Of a stretch of DNA of 63,846 bases, positions 8,689 through 16,043 are shown in pieces (the stretch's first letter is position 1; every line of letters starts with the position of its first letter). Location: positions 1 to 63,846 of IMG/VR virus record IMGVR_UViG_3300036766_002130; one strand, 5' to 3'. Under the pieces are notes generated by a model, which was not told the origin of the DNA, made no database searches, and worked only from the letters and a program-made list of their open reading frames with translations. The DNA comes from a virus. The position numbers and the translations under genes are program-made.

Positions 8689-9798
8689 TTAGAAGAAAGA
8701 CTTACCACTTTTATATTTAGAAGGCTGGTGAATACTTTCACACCCCAGGAGCTGTTCATAGTAATAGATATTAGTTTTCATTCTTTCCAATGCATCGGTT
8801 TTTAGCTTTTCTGGATCAACACCAGCTTCAACAAAGTACTGTTCTATCCTTTCAACTACTTCCTTAGGAAATGCAAGTGTATAGTGGGGTTTTTTCGAAG
8901 ATTTAACCATCGAAATAATAGACACTGGAACTACAAGAGGGGAGTGGGCGTAGTCAAACTTCTCTTTTGCAGGATCGTAGTTAGGGACCATTACTTCCCC
9001 GTATACAGCGTGTTTTAACCAGGTGGTTGAATCCGTAGAATACCACGGGAAGTGCTGCATTAAACTGATTGATGTTACAGCAAAACCATGAACTTTTATT
9101 CCAGGGTTGGTATGAGAAATATATTCAAACGCTCTATTCCCTAATGACTGAACAAACTGCTGAAGAGTAATTCCTCCAGCAACTCCCCCAATTCCTATAT
9201 AGTCATAGTTGTTAACGTAGTGTTCTAACCATTTAAAATCTTCCCCATAATGAAAAACTGGTATTGGTCTAAGTCCATTACTCTCCATGTACTGCTGATT
9301 TTCAAAGGACTCCTCAGCATTGTATATAATATCTAGATTCACATACCCTAACAATTGATTTTTATACTTATGAATGAACTCAATATACTCATCCAAGTAC
9401 TTTCGAACATCTGGCTTCTTATTAAAAGACCAATCTGCAAAGAACTGAACTGCTCCACCCTTTTTAGCAGCATAAGAAATCCTTTGATTTATTGTAAGCC
9501 GATCTTCAAACTCTTCAGATGTAAATGTAATTTTGTCATTCTCAACTTTTTTCTCAGTTTCAACAGTATTTCCTTTGTTGATAAGGCCTACCTGAGCATT
9601 CAGCAAAGAATGAGCACCTGAATCTAGAAAAATCTTTATGTCAGGGTTTGCATCAAGAATTTTTGTTAGTTCTTGTCTTTTCCAAAAAGTTTCCAGTGCG
9701 GTGATCTTGCCCTCTTTAAGCTTCCCCATAACAAACTCATCCCTTGAAGTATAACCATTGCTAAAAAGGCCAGCAAGATGGATAAACTGTACAGACAT
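8689..9798 (-). CDS. dpdA: DpdA-like DNA-guanine transglycosylase
   Basis: A 369-residue TGT-superfamily enzyme of the phage DpdA type, which swaps guanine in DNA for a 7-deazaguanine base. Visible signatures are IFLDSGAHS with D59, GYVNLDIIYN with D156, PVFHYGEDFKWLEHY (181-194) and YIGIGGVAGG (200-209), in the order seen in TIM-barrel TGT/DpdA proteins. The tRNA-TGT zinc-site cysteines are not obvious. The lysine-rich C-terminus may contact DNA. It lies beside queC, with queF and queE a few kb upstream, as in phages that make preQ0 or preQ1 and insert it in their DNA. Confidence 0.85.
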   Translation of the reverse strand: MSVQFIHLAGLFSNGYTSRDEFVMGKLKEGKITALETFWKRQELTKILDANPDIKIFLDSGAHSLLNAQVGLINKGNTVETEKKVENDKITFTSEEFEDRLTINQRISYAAKKGGAVQFFADWSFNKKPDVRKYLDEYIEFIHKYKNQLLGYVNLDIIYNAEESFENQQYMESNGLRPIPVFHYGEDFKWLEHYVNNYDYIGIGGVAGGITLQQFVQSLGNRAFEYISHTNPGIKVHGFAVTSISLMQHFPWYSTDSTTWLKHAVYGEVMVPNYDPAKEKFDYAHSPLVVPVSIISMVKSSKKPHYTLAFPKEVVERIEQYFVEAGVDPEKLKTDALERMKTNIYYYEQLLGCESIHQPSKYKSGKSFF

Positions 9799-9889
9799 TC
9801 ATTTCTCCTTGTTGAAGGTATCGAGAACCTATTGAGCTGCTTGCAGAACTAACAACACAATGGATTCCCTACCTCTTTTCCCGGGAGTA

Positions 9890-10020
9890 TTAGAATATTG
9901 CATTTCCTGGCTTTCCCAACTCCAACCACCAACATCTTACTTGTGTGCCTCTATTCACTTTAAGTGCTTCAGCCCACTCTTCATCAGATCAAATTTTACT
10001 GGATCTTTAGGACTTGGCAT
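9890..10020 (-). pseudogene. frameshifted small gene after queC
   Basis: A short reading frame starts at an ATG overlapping the queC stop (MPSPKDPVKFDL...) and is interrupted. A one-base shift restores a coherent sequence (DEEWAEALKVNRGTQV, then CWWLELGKPGNAIF) to a TAA. The two parts look like one protein of about 43 residues with a single-base deletion. It is either a real mutation or a sequencing error. Confidence 0.45.
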
Positions 10021-10711
10021 TATTATATTTTTTACATCCTGCCCAATCAACCTCAATTTCGTACTCAACTGGATCAATTATCTTATTCAGCTTGAAAGCC
10101 TCTATCCTCTCTACATCTGTGCCACACAAACCGCAGTGCTTCTCCCCTCCTTTATAACAACTCCAGGAGAGCTCCAAAGGCGCACCGATTTCCACCCCAT
10201 ACCTAACAATATCGTTCTTACCCCAATCAACGAAAGGTGAATGAATAATAATCTCTCCATACCCTCCTAATCTAATTCCTGCCGCAAAGGCCTTGATATA
10301 CTCCTTTTGACAATCTGGGTAGATTTCATGATCCCCAGCATGGTTAGCAATAGCAACATACTTTGCTCCAATACTCTCCGCGAATCCAGCAGCAATAGAA
10401 AGCATAATACTATTCCTATAAGGAACAACGGTTCTCCTCATAATTGGGTCTTCGTAATGTCCCTCCGGAATTGTACCACCAGATTGAAGAAGATTGGACT
10501 TGAATAACTCATTTATGAAAGGAAGATTCACTTCAACAAGTTTCACATCTAGTATCTTGCAAACTTTCCTTGCAGCTCCTCTTTCTTTGTCATTGTGTTT
10601 TGAGCCATAATTGAAGTTCAAGGCAACGATCTCATCAAACTCCTTCTTACATTTTGTTAGGAGGACTGTGGAGTCGAGCCCGCCACTGTAGATGATTACT
10701 GCTTTATTCAT
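10007..10711 (-). CDS. queC: QueC, 7-cyano-7-deazaguanine (preQ0) synthase
   Basis: A 234-residue ATP-dependent enzyme that turns 7-carboxy-7-deazaguanine into preQ0. The PP-loop is SGGLDS (9-14), RRTVVPYRN (92-100) is the conserved substrate segment, and the C-terminal metal site lies in SCYKGGEKHCGLCGTD. The family normally has four cysteines; here C185, C193 and C196 are present and the fourth position is Asp199. It is next to dpdA and probably supplies a DNA-modification pathway, though preQ0 could also enter tRNA queuosine. Confidence 0.92.
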   Translation of the reverse strand: MNKAVIIYSGGLDSTVLLTKCKKEFDEIVALNFNYGSKHNDKERGAARKVCKILDVKLVEVNLPFINELFKSNLLQSGGTIPEGHYEDPIMRRTVVPYRNSIMLSIAAGFAESIGAKYVAIANHAGDHEIYPDCQKEYIKAFAAGIRLGGYGEIIIHSPFVDWGKNDIVRYGVEIGAPLELSWSCYKGGEKHCGLCGTDVERIEAFKLNKIIDPVEYEIEVDWAGCKKYNNAKS

Positions 10712-10765
10712 AACAGTTCCTTTTCTTAATTTCCTTTCGTTCTTTACTACCTTTTTGCCCCCGCG

Positions 10766-11119
10766 TCATACTCGCGCATCGCTAATAAAGGAAGCACTGT
10801 TAGGAATATCACCGATTGTTATCAAACCAGCATCTAAAGCTGCTGCCCTATTAAGAATGAAACTTGCCAGAAATCCTTTATTTTTACATTCCTTTTGTCC
10901 TTTTTGAGTTCCCCAAGCAATTTGATTTTCAACTGCCCCACGAGTGTAGCTTCTACCACTTATTAAGTGTAATGCTGGGATAAGCTTTTCAAGAAACCTG
11001 TTATATTCCTGTCTATCCCCTGGAGGATTTGTCAGTCTCTTCCAACTACTAATAGGACCATACTCCTTTTTTAACGCCTCATACATTATTCTTCTTAAAT
11101 CTTGATTCCACTTTACCAT
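10766..11119 (-). CDS. hypothetical protein, 117 aa
   Basis: A basic, mostly helical protein (WNQDLRRIMYEALKKEYG) with a central GRSYTRGAVENQIAWG segment. Family not recognised. It is the first gene behind the conserved promoter at 11163-11215, upstream of queC, so it may be expressed with the modification genes. Confidence 0.65.
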   Translation of the reverse strand: MVKWNQDLRRIMYEALKKEYGPISSWKRLTNPPGDRQEYNRFLEKLIPALHLISGRSYTRGAVENQIAWGTQKGQKECKNKGFLASFILNRAAALDAGLITIGDIPNSASFISDARV

Positions 11120-11162
11120 TTTTTCTCCTTTTAAAACTTTGTTTCTTTCTTTCTCTATATAA

Positions 11163-11215
11163 AGTATAACCTATTTTTGAGGGGATACAAATGAAAAATG
11201 GTAAAAATCTAAGAA
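11163..11215 (-). promoter_or_regulatory. conserved phage promoter, class P1
   Basis: On the minus strand: an upstream block ATTTTTACCATTTTTCA, a -35 TTGTAT (11185-11190), a 16-base spacer and a -10 TATACT (11163-11168), then TTTATATA. Near-identical copies stand upstream of many genes in the window. Confidence 0.75.
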
Positions 11216-11241
11216 ATTTTTATCGAGTTCTTCCATCTGTT

Positions 11242-11613
11242 TCACAATGTCCTTTCTATCTGCTTCACAACATCTAACCAATTTCCAGTATACCTTATTG
11301 CCTTATCATCAATATAGAACTCTGCTACTGGTTTATCCATACTTTCACTCGTAATAATTTCATCATATGGTAACTGGTTCCTTTTCATAAACTCTTGGAT
11401 GAGTATAAAATGACAAAGTCTCTCTTTTCTGCTACCCCAGTATGTTGCAGTTCGGCAGGAGTGTATCTTAATCACATACCCGAGCTCCTTCATCTTCAAG
11501 AGTGCTTCTCGGACGTTTGGTTCAGGAGAACCTTCATTTGGAAACTCGTCTCGGCATAAGGTTCCATCAAAATCAATTACCACCACTTTAGGTATATCTC
11601 TTTGTGAACCCAT
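11242..11613 (-). CDS. HAD-superfamily hydrolase
   Basis: A 123-residue small HAD-like phosphatase. Motif I is VVIDFDGTLC (residues 11-20), motif II lies in IKIHSCRTA, and the C-terminal FYIDDKAI gives the acidic motif IV. There is no cap domain. Its ATG overlaps the queF stop (TAATG), so the two genes are coupled. Phage proteins of this size act on nucleotides or sugars; linkage with queF suggests a possible role in 7-deazaguanine metabolism, but the substrate is unknown. Confidence 0.75.
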   Translation of the reverse strand: MGSQRDIPKVVVIDFDGTLCRDEFPNEGSPEPNVREALLKMKELGYVIKIHSCRTATYWGSRKERLCHFILIQEFMKRNQLPYDEIITSESMDKPVAEFYIDDKAIRYTGNWLDVVKQIERTL

Positions 11614-12062
11614 TACAAACTCCTCTCTTTACTTTCCCTCTTATCTCTCCACACCTTAACTGTAATAGGTATTCCTCCTCTGGGTGCCATAGTTAATTCC
11701 ACCTTAAGATATTTTGGGTCGCAGGCTTTCACCCAGTCATCTGCAATTTGGTTTGATAGAGTTTCGATGAATGCTCCATAGCTTCGATAACTATGGAAAT
11801 AGAACTTTGCAGATTTAGATTCAATACATTTTTCATCCGGAGTATAACTGATCTTCAAGGTATAGAAATCCGGCATACTTGTCAATGGACACAAAGCAGT
11901 TAGTTCATTAGTAGAAATCTCTACTGTAAAATCAATCCCCTTCTTAGGGTTGTCAAAGGTCTTAAGTATTCGGCAATCCGGTTTGCTGAACTGATGCCAG
12001 GATATTCCTTTCCCTGGAAGTAAAGCTTTATCATCATTAAGAAGATGTTCTTCGGTATCCAT
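11613..12062 (-). CDS. queF: QueF, NADPH-dependent preQ0 reductase
   Basis: A 149-residue unimodular T-fold nitrile reductase that converts preQ0 to preQ1. The catalytic pair is in TALCPLTSMPDF: Cys58 (thioimide) and Asp65, with the expected seven-residue spacing. The QueF signature for NADPH binding is ESKSAKFY (81-88), which QueF-like amidinotransferases lack. PRGG (127-130) is typical. The usual FHE is FIE here (Glu100 kept, His replaced). With dpdA nearby, this predicts preQ1 rather than preQ0 in DNA. Confidence 0.88.
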   Translation of the reverse strand: MDTEEHLLNDDKALLPGKGISWHQFSKPDCRILKTFDNPKKGIDFTVEISTNELTALCPLTSMPDFYTLKISYTPDEKCIESKSAKFYFHSYRSYGAFIETLSNQIADDWVKACDPKYLKVELTMAPRGGIPITVKVWRDKRESKERSL

Positions 12063-12129
12063 TTTTTTACCTCTCTATTCTACTTCATACCCATTATCAA
12101 ACAACCATTTATGACGAAAGCAACCTTTC

Positions 12130-12235
12130 ATCTCCACAGGCGTTGATTTGGCTGGCCCCCAGCCTATTAAATTTGAATCCTCTTACCTCAACTTCTGTAT
12201 CCTATGGCTAAAGCCCATAGGTTTTAGAAGTTACC
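12130..12235. mobile_element. internally deleted IS605/tnpB-derived element
   Basis: This stretch joins three pieces that lie apart in the intact tnpB element: a block matching tnpB codons near its C-terminus (CAGGCGTTGATTTGGCTGGC), a block matching the tnpB start region (TTACCTCAACTTCTGTATCC), and the terminal hairpin (12201-12221, CCTATG...CATAGG). It looks like a non-autonomous (MITE-like) derivative. The end of the next gene reads into the hairpin. Confidence 0.7.
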
Positions 12236-12648
12236 CCTCTTTTATAACTTCGAATATCTACCTTCACAGGTACATTAAAAAGTTCAGACATTTCAGAAGC
12301 ATAATTACTTATCTCATTTGGATCACTAGAAGCAAACCAAAGGCAATGCTTTCCGGATTGGTCCTCTGCATATAACCCGCACTCACCAGAAGGAGTCTCC
12401 ATCACTCGAAGTCTAGTAAAGGAGCAAAGGGAGTCCCCTTTACTTTCACTCCGCAGGTCTTTCGCTTTACTTGCATAGAATGCCACTCCAAGAATCCCCG
12501 CAACACGCTTACCAAAGGATTCTGCACTCTCTTTTGTCTCTACTCCAAACAAAGGGAAACCTTGATTAGATCCAGTGCACTTACAAATCTGGAAATTCTT
12601 ATCTCCTGGAAACTGAGTAATGTAAATACTTTTTGTATCAAGTTCCAT
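12208..12648 (-). CDS. hypothetical protein, 146 aa
   Basis: A mixed alpha/beta protein with a KESAESFGKRVAGILGVAFY segment. Family not recognised. The last few residues (KTYGL) are encoded by the IS-derived hairpin, so the native C-terminus was probably replaced by the insertion. It lies downstream of the P1 promoter at 12692. Confidence 0.6.
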   Translation of the reverse strand: MELDTKSIYITQFPGDKNFQICKCTGSNQGFPLFGVETKESAESFGKRVAGILGVAFYASKAKDLRSESKGDSLCSFTRLRVMETPSGECGLYAEDQSGKHCLWFASSDPNEISNYASEMSELFNVPVKVDIRSYKRGVTSKTYGL

Positions 12649-12691
12649 TTTAATTTATCCCCAAAAACTTTGTTTCTGCTCCTCTATGTAA

Positions 12692-12735
12692 AGTATAACC
12701 TATATTTGAGGGGATACAACTAAAAAATGGTAAAA
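12692..12735 (-). promoter_or_regulatory. conserved phage promoter, class P1
   Basis: Same architecture as the copy at 11163: -10 TATACT at 12692-12697, -35 TTGTAT at 12714-12719, and upstream TTTTTACCATTTTTT. It reads toward the gene at 12208-12648 and overlaps the 3' end of the small gene at 12720-12875. Confidence 0.7.
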
Positions 12736-12875
12736 AATTCTAAAACTTGCCCACTGGAAATATACTCTGCTTCTGCTAAAGCAATTGCTACCCCAACATC
12801 TGTAGCTTCAATTACCTTGGACAATTTCCATTTCTCTTGGACATTTTTACGAGTTAATATCTTGTACCTGTTCAT
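12720..12875 (-). CDS. small hypothetical protein, 51 aa
   Basis: A 51-residue reading frame (MNRYKILTRKNVQEKWKLSK...) with a typical small-protein composition. A start four codons earlier is possible. A well-spaced promoter lies upstream at 12916-12944. The stop falls within the next promoter. Confidence 0.5.
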   Translation of the reverse strand: MNRYKILTRKNVQEKWKLSKVIEATDVGVAIALAEAEYISSGQVLEFFTIF

Positions 12876-12915
12876 CCTTTCACCCATTTTATTTATTTTG
12901 TTTCCAACTAATTAA

Positions 12916-12944
12916 AGTATACCTTGGCATTTCCATATACCCAA
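12916..12944 (-). promoter_or_regulatory. sigma-70-like promoter
   Basis: -10 TATACT (12916-12921) and -35 TTGGGT (12939-12944) with a 17-base spacer, reading leftward to the 51-aa gene. It lacks the upstream block of the P1/P2 family. Confidence 0.5.
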
Positions 12945-13149
12945 GAATTTCCATCATGGGAAAGATTCTTTTCCTTTCATAGCAGTGGTAATAGTAATAA
13001 TGTTCTAAAACATTCGTCCAAATATAATATGCAATTGAAATAACTCAGTGTCATATATATGAATTGCTCCACGGATCCTCATATTGGCATTTAACAAATT
13101 ATTGAATATAGGAAGGACCAATCCCCTCTGGCTTACCTTACATCCCAAA
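12945..13149. other. AT-rich stretch, no convincing gene
   Basis: An open frame of up to 55-69 codons runs leftward here from within the end of the cysteine-rich gene, but it has no ribosome-binding site or recognisable protein pattern. I see nothing else in this stretch. Confidence 0.4.
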
Positions 13150-13497
13150 TTAGGTATAGTCCTCGTATTCATCACCCATATCTTTATTTGAATTATCCTC
13201 AATTTCTTCTTCAATTATATTATGAATCGTCTGACCGTCTAGTGGGGGGAGTAATTTTCTAATGCATTCCCTGCAACACTTACATTCATAATAATAGTCG
13301 GCCTTCTTACCACAGATATCACAACCTTTGTCTATCCTGCAGGCTTCAGTGCAACATCTATTTTCTTGATCCCAATCGCACTTACTCAAATCACATTTGT
13401 CCTCATCCCCTTTAAAGTACATGTTGATCGGGCAAATTGGCTGCGGTACGTTCTTTAGGTTTTCAGTCATTTGTTTCCCCCTAATTCGAGATTTCAT
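13150..13497 (-). CDS. cysteine-rich, probably zinc-binding protein
   Basis: About 115 residues with at least 13 cysteines in CxxC-like groups (CDICGKKADYYYECKCC) and an acidic C-terminus. Likely a metal-binding adaptor; family not recognised. Two starts have good ribosome sites: ATG 13497 (AAGGGG upstream) and ATG 13470 (AGGGGG six bases upstream). The longer open frame would begin inside the promoter at 13519 and is unlikely. Confidence 0.6.
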   Translation of the reverse strand: MKSRIRGKQMTENLKNVPQPICPINMYFKGDEDKCDLSKCDWDQENRCCTEACRIDKGCDICGKKADYYYECKCCRECIRKLLPPLDGQTIHNIIEEEIEDNSNKDMGDEYEDYT

Positions 13498-13518
13498 TTC
13501 ATTCCCCTTTCTATATAA

Positions 13519-13553
13519 AGTATAACACACTCTTGAATAGTGTTCCCTCACTT
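13519..13553 (-). promoter_or_regulatory. promoter with palindromic operator-like site
   Basis: -10 TATACT (13519-13524) followed by TTTATATAG as in the P1 family, but the upstream half is different. The -35 region holds an inverted repeat ACACT-7 bases-AGTGT. This may be a repressible variant serving the cysteine-rich gene. Confidence 0.5.
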
Positions 13554-14012
13554 TAATCTTGCTTTAATTCTTCTCCACTCCCCCCATTCCCCTCTTTGAG
13601 GTAAAGGTCTTTCAACCACATACCCAACGGAATTTTGAAGCTCATCGTACTTTGTTCCATATCCAGCTGCGGTAATAAACTGATGCACTTGAACTTCCCC
13701 CCAACCAGCCCCGGATAGCTTCCTAGTAAAGTTGAGCATCATAGTATCTAACCCATCCCCAAGTAGGTCGGAGACGTTAAACAAATCTCGGAAGTATTGA
13801 ACAATTTCAGTGGGATTCAGAAGGTCGACTTCTGCAGGTCCTCTACTCCTTTTCTTAATAGATATGATATTTTCATCTCCACAGTTCTTGCAAGGAGCTT
13901 TCTCAACATCCACCATGGTTTCTAGTTCTGGAGAAGTTGAATAGTGAACTATCCCCACTTCCTTGTTACAGTTTTTACACTTCATTACTGGTTGTTTGCT
14001 TTTCTTAGCCAT
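13548..14012 (-). CDS. zinc-ribbon protein, 154 aa
   Basis: The N-terminal 50 residues form a two-knuckle zinc ribbon (CKNCNK and CKNCGD). The rest is helical with a GLDTMMLNFTRKL segment. Possibly a nucleic-acid-binding phage protein; family not recognised. It is the first gene behind the P1 promoter at 14049. Confidence 0.6.
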   Translation of the reverse strand: MAKKSKQPVMKCKNCNKEVGIVHYSTSPELETMVDVEKAPCKNCGDENIISIKKRSRGPAEVDLLNPTEIVQYFRDLFNVSDLLGDGLDTMMLNFTRKLSGAGWGEVQVHQFITAAGYGTKYDELQNSVGYVVERPLPQRGEWGEWRRIKARLK

Positions 14013-14048
14013 TTTTAATCCTCCAAAATAACTATCTCTTATATATAA

Positions 14049-14140
14049 AGTATAACCTATTTTTGAGGGAATACAACTAAAAAATGGTAAAAATCTAAGA
14101 ATTACTCAATTCCCATTGTAATCCTTATAGACCTTTATTC
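14049..14140 (-). promoter_or_regulatory. conserved P1 promoter with extended upstream homology
   Basis: -10 TATACT at 14049-14054 and -35 TTGTAT at 14071-14076. The homology continues well upstream: about 95 bases match the opposite-strand promoter at 35545-35640, including TATAAGGATTACAATGGGAA. Confidence 0.75.
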
Positions 14141-14143
14141 TCA

Positions 14144-14263
14144 TTACTCCTCCTCCTCCGAGCAGAAAATTTCACCACATTCCTCACAAATGTGAGAATC
14201 GTTGTCAACTTCATCCTCTTGAACATTTCCACAATATGGATATTCAACTTCTTTCAGTTCCAT
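14144..14263 (-). CDS. 39-residue zinc-knuckle protein
   Basis: A short acidic protein with YPYCG and CEECG, a minimal zinc ribbon. Its ATG overlaps the QueE stop (TAATG), so it is probably co-translated with queE. Confidence 0.6.
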   Translation of the reverse strand: MELKEVEYPYCGNVQEDEVDNDSHICEECGEIFCSEEEE

Positions 14264-15042
14264 TATCTTTCCTCCTTTGCACCTGGCCACAAGAGTTTGT
14301 GCAACTGGAGCGAAAACTGAGCAGGAATCTTATCTCTAATCATCATCTCAACGAGCTGACGTGGCCAAGACATATTTAATTCTGGAGTCAAATTTAACTT
14401 TGTTCCGGTAGCCCCCCAATAGTTACGTTCAACAAGTTCCATCATTGGGCTAAAGACCATCTTTGCTATCCAATTTGGGTTTTTCTCTATCAATTCACAA
14501 GCTCTCTTGTAATCCTTCTCATCTGAAATAACAAATTTGATTACATCAATATCTCGAAGCTTTTCAAAAAGATTCAAATTCATACAATGTTCAACCCCCG
14601 AACTTGGAAGCTTATAATCAACCACAAAACGAAACATGAAATGGTCTAGTCTGGTATGAGCAGGGAGTTTCACCCCTAAGAATTTTTCTTCTTCATAGAA
14701 CATATCTGATATATCTATTGAACCATTCGTTTCGATTGTAACAAGATATCTTTTTTCTATTAGTTTATATACAAGTTTTTTTAGACCAATTCTCTGGAAA
14801 GCAGGTTCACCCCCGGTGACTGTAACCTTTGGAAAGTGAACTTGCTTCATAATTTCATCTATAGTCATCAAGTTAGCAGGTTCAGATTCTTGGGCATACC
14901 TAGTATCGCAATAGGAACACCCGGGATGAAAGTTACATCCTTTCAAACGGATGAAAGTGCAAAGTTGACCTGCTCCATCAAAGCCGTTGGCTTCCCCGTC
15001 GATGGAGTCGAAAACGGATTGGATGTTAAGTTTGTTATTCAT
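14263..15042 (-). CDS. queE: QueE, 7-carboxy-7-deazaguanine synthase
   Basis: A 259-residue radical SAM enzyme that rearranges 6-carboxytetrahydropterin to 7-carboxy-7-deazaguanine. Near the N-terminus it has SIDGEANGFDGAGQLCTFIR, and the cluster cysteines are C36, C42 and C45 in GCNFHPGCSYCDT. TVTGGEPAFQ (about 73-82) binds SAM, and VTIETNGS follows. It supplies QueC. No QueD homologue was recognised in the window. Confidence 0.92.
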   Translation of the reverse strand: MNNKLNIQSVFDSIDGEANGFDGAGQLCTFIRLKGCNFHPGCSYCDTRYAQESEPANLMTIDEIMKQVHFPKVTVTGGEPAFQRIGLKKLVYKLIEKRYLVTIETNGSIDISDMFYEEEKFLGVKLPAHTRLDHFMFRFVVDYKLPSSGVEHCMNLNLFEKLRDIDVIKFVISDEKDYKRACELIEKNPNWIAKMVFSPMMELVERNYWGATGTKLNLTPELNMSWPRQLVEMMIRDKIPAQFSLQLHKLLWPGAKEER

Positions 15043-15066
15043 CTTTATTCACCTCTCTCTAAGATA

Positions 15067-16002
15067 CTATTCCGCTTGCTTTATCAGTTCAAACAAAGCT
15101 TCCTGCCCATAATCCCTTCCATAGCTATCCGGGTCTTCTCCTTCTGGAAATCTTACAATTCCTACACTTTCAATGAAAGGCTTAAAGAAATCAGCAGCTT
15201 TTCTCGCCTTCCAATAGGCATCCCCATCCCATGCAAAAATTAGTTCCTTCAGGTTCTTCTCAAGAATAAGATACTTCTGTCTCTCAGTAATATGAGTTCC
15301 AAATGTTGCAAGAGCATTCCTCCCAACTCGCCAAGCGTCAAGAATTCCTTCAACAAGAACAACCTTTCCACTTTCTATTTTGTCATATCCATACAAGAAA
15401 TCATTTATGTGATCTGCTGATGTTTTGTACTTCAGTTCAGCAAATCCTGTAAGATCCGCCGCTTGAAATGCTACTACTTCTTGCTGGAAGAAGACCGGTA
15501 TTATTAAACGATTCATGCAAGACCCACTTCTACAGATTCCACAACCATGCTCAATAATAGTATCAATCGAGATACCTCTCCTTTCAAGATAAGAATAAAG
15601 AAGTGGAAACTTTGTATTACGAGTAACCAGTTCAAACCTTTCCGGAAGATTCATCTTTCCATGCACAACTGGAATAGATTCAGGAACATTTTCGGAAAAA
15701 ACTTTATCAATATAATCAATAGCAGATTCTTGGAATGAAACAGAAGGAGTCGAGATAATATCCTTACATTCCTTATAAGAAAGTCCAGTTAGTTCAATAA
15801 GCAGATCAATAAGACTTCCTGTCTTTCCACATTTCCAGCAGTTAAATCTTTCTGTTCTTGGGTCTACCCCACAATGATTTGATTCATCACCGCAGAAAGG
15901 GCACGAAATATTGACCCATCCTTTAGTAACATTTTTTCCGTCGATCCAGTGCGGAATCTCAAAGTGCTTGTAGATATTAATTATCTTTTCTTTATCAATC
16001 AC
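15067..16002 (-). CDS. DNA primase (CHC2 zinc finger + TOPRIM)
   Basis: A 311-residue DnaG-type protein. Residues 34-60 form the zinc finger (CPFCGDES...CWKCG). The TOPRIM domain has the glutamate in VLVEGILDAWRVG (about 217-229), ATFGTHIT, and the acidic pair in FAWDGDAYWKA. It lacks the long helicase-binding C-terminus of DnaG and is short compared with about 600 residues in bacteria. It would make RNA primers for the phage fork with the helicase at 29183-30565. Confidence 0.85.
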   Translation of the reverse strand: MIDKEKIINIYKHFEIPHWIDGKNVTKGWVNISCPFCGDESNHCGVDPRTERFNCWKCGKTGSLIDLLIELTGLSYKECKDIISTPSVSFQESAIDYIDKVFSENVPESIPVVHGKMNLPERFELVTRNTKFPLLYSYLERRGISIDTIIEHGCGICRSGSCMNRLIIPVFFQQEVVAFQAADLTGFAELKYKTSADHINDFLYGYDKIESGKVVLVEGILDAWRVGRNALATFGTHITERQKYLILEKNLKELIFAWDGDAYWKARKAADFFKPFIESVGIVRFPEGEDPDSYGRDYGQEALFELIKQAE

Positions 16003-16043
16003 TATCTGCCTCTTTCTTCCCCTCCAAAAGCTGAGTCGTTTTT

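Noticed and set aside
13005-13214. 69-codon leftward frame below the cysteine-rich gene
   Set aside because: No ribosome site, no recognisable pattern and it starts inside another gene.
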